Assembly: GCA_049421025.1 (NCBI GenBank) | Contig: JBMSMG010000093.1 | Location: 1 to 5,776, forward strand | Reading direction: 5' to 3' | DNA length: 5,776 nt | Source of the DNA: RGUW01 sp049421025 | GTDB lineage: Bacteria; Cyanobacteriota; Cyanobacteriia; PCC-6307; Cyanobiaceae | Shown here: positions 5,162 to 5,776 of the stretch, piece by piece | Layout of the letters: each line of letters begins with the position of its first letter | Numbering within the stretch: position 1 is the stretch's first letter | Notes under the pieces: generated by a model | Database searches by the model: none | The model's input: the letters and a program-made list of their open reading frames with translations, nothing else | What the model was told of the DNA's origin: nothing | Translations under genes and position numbers: made by a program

Positions 5162-5776
5162 TCAGGCTGCCAGCGCCAGTGCAGCCTGTTTGTAGGCCAC
5201 TTCCACCACCTCAGAGAGGGTGGGGTGGGTATGCACCTCGCTGGCTAGTTGCTTGACGCTCTGACGGCGGGCCACGGCGTTGGCGATCTCCTGGATCAGA
5301 TCGGCGGCGTGCAGGCCATAGATGTGGGCGCCCAGCACCTCGCCAGTGCTCTTGTTGAACAGGAGCTTCATCAGGCCGTCGCTCTCGAGCTCAGCGAGGG
5401 CTTTGGAGTTGGCCTTGAAGTAGCTGCGCACCACACCCAGCTCGAAGCCGTCTTTGGCGGCCAGCTCTTTGGCATCGGCTTCGCCCAGGCCCACCGAGCT
5501 GATCTCAGGGTGGGTGAAGGTCGCCGCCGGGATCGAGCGGTAATCGATGTCGCGCGGGTGCCCCAAGATGTTGTCGATCGCCACAGCCCCCTGGGCGGCG
5601 GCGGTGTGGGCGAGCATCATCTTGCCGGTGACATCGCCCACAGCCCACAGGTGGGGCACGGGCTCACCGCCCACCAGCACCTGCATGCGGTCATTCACCG
5701 GAATGAAGCCGCGGTTGGTCTCGACCCCCACAGAGGCCAGGTTGAGGCTGGCGCTGCTGGGCACCCGGCCGGTGGC
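5162..5776 (-). CDS. lpd: Dihydrolipoamide dehydrogenase (E3), C-terminal part
   Basis: Lpd is the FAD enzyme that reoxidises dihydrolipoyl groups of 2-oxoacid dehydrogenase complexes and of the glycine cleavage H protein, passing electrons to NAD+. The 204 visible residues begin ATGRVPSS, the conserved end of the NAD-binding domain. They continue with GFIPVNDRMQ, the FAD-binding HLWAVGDVTGKMMLAHTA (GDV at visible 47-49) and the dimerisation domain with FTHPEISSVGL. The active-site dyad lies in HTHPTLSE (H184 and E189 counted from the first visible residue). The frame is open to the right edge, so a little more than half of the gene, including the N-terminal FAD domain and redox-active CxxxxC, lies outside. 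The GTG at 5764 is an internal valine, not a start. The TGA is 4 nt before the trpC ATG, so the two are probably co-transcribed. Confidence 0.97.
   Translation of the reverse strand, partial: ATGRVPSSASLNLASVGVETNRGFIPVNDRMQVLVGGEPVPHLWAVGDVTGKMMLAHTAAAQGAVAIDNILGHPRDIDYRSIPAATFTHPEISSVGLGEADAKELAAKDGFELGVVRSYFKANSKALAELESDGLMKLLFNKSTGEVLGAHIYGLHAADLIQEIANAVARRQSVKQLASEVHTHPTLSEVVEVAYKQAALALAA

Overview
This window looks like ordinary core chromosome from a GC-rich unicellular cyanobacterium, most likely the marine/brackish Synechococcus-Cyanobium group. Four things point there. The protein signatures are cyanobacterial: TrpC carries the cyanobacterial-type N-terminus MEIRRRPPNPKVKV, S4 is the cysteine-free 202-residue form starting MSRYRGPRLRI, and the NifS-like protein has NYGGQGPLP. 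Third codon positions are very GC-rich. The gene order, as I recall it, matches that of marine picocyanobacteria. Finally, only one core HIP1 octamer (GCGATCGC, 1291-1298) is present, whereas many freshwater cyanobacteria have this repeat in large numbers. The assignment is from memory and inference, not from a database search.

Layout from left to right. (1) A class V (NifS/C-DES-like) PLP enzyme on the + strand, cut at its 5' end by the window edge (1-1157). (2) Converging on it with no spacer, a minus-strand cluster read right to left as yidD (2988-3308), a small glutaredoxin-like protein (2716-2988) and murE (1158-2672). yidD and the glutaredoxin gene share one base (TGATG). (3) A 70-bp divergent intergenic region (3309-3378) with a small perfect hairpin, serving both yidD and rpsD. 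(4) rpsD (ribosomal protein S4) alone on the + strand (3379-3987), followed by a run of three hairpin-plus-T-tract elements ending in a strong intrinsic terminator (4031-4068). (5) A second minus-strand cluster read right to left as lpd (3' part, 5162-5776), trpC (4249-5157) and a 54-codon small gene of unknown function (4067-4231), whose stop codon lies inside the T-tract of the rpsD terminator.

The genes are housekeeping and belong to different pathways: cell-wall precursor synthesis (MurE), membrane protein insertion (YidD), ribosome assembly (S4), tryptophan synthesis (TrpC), 2-oxoacid dehydrogenase/glycine cleavage (Lpd) and sulfur or PLP chemistry (NifS-like). The clusters look like compact operons held together by overlaps or short gaps, not one pathway. 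No mobile element, tRNA, rRNA, CRISPR array or phage gene was seen, and no gene-free stretch exceeds 80 bases. I see no undescribed multi-gene system. The points most worth a second look are the small gene, its overlap with the terminator, and the coupling of a CxxC thiol protein to cysteine-rich YidD.
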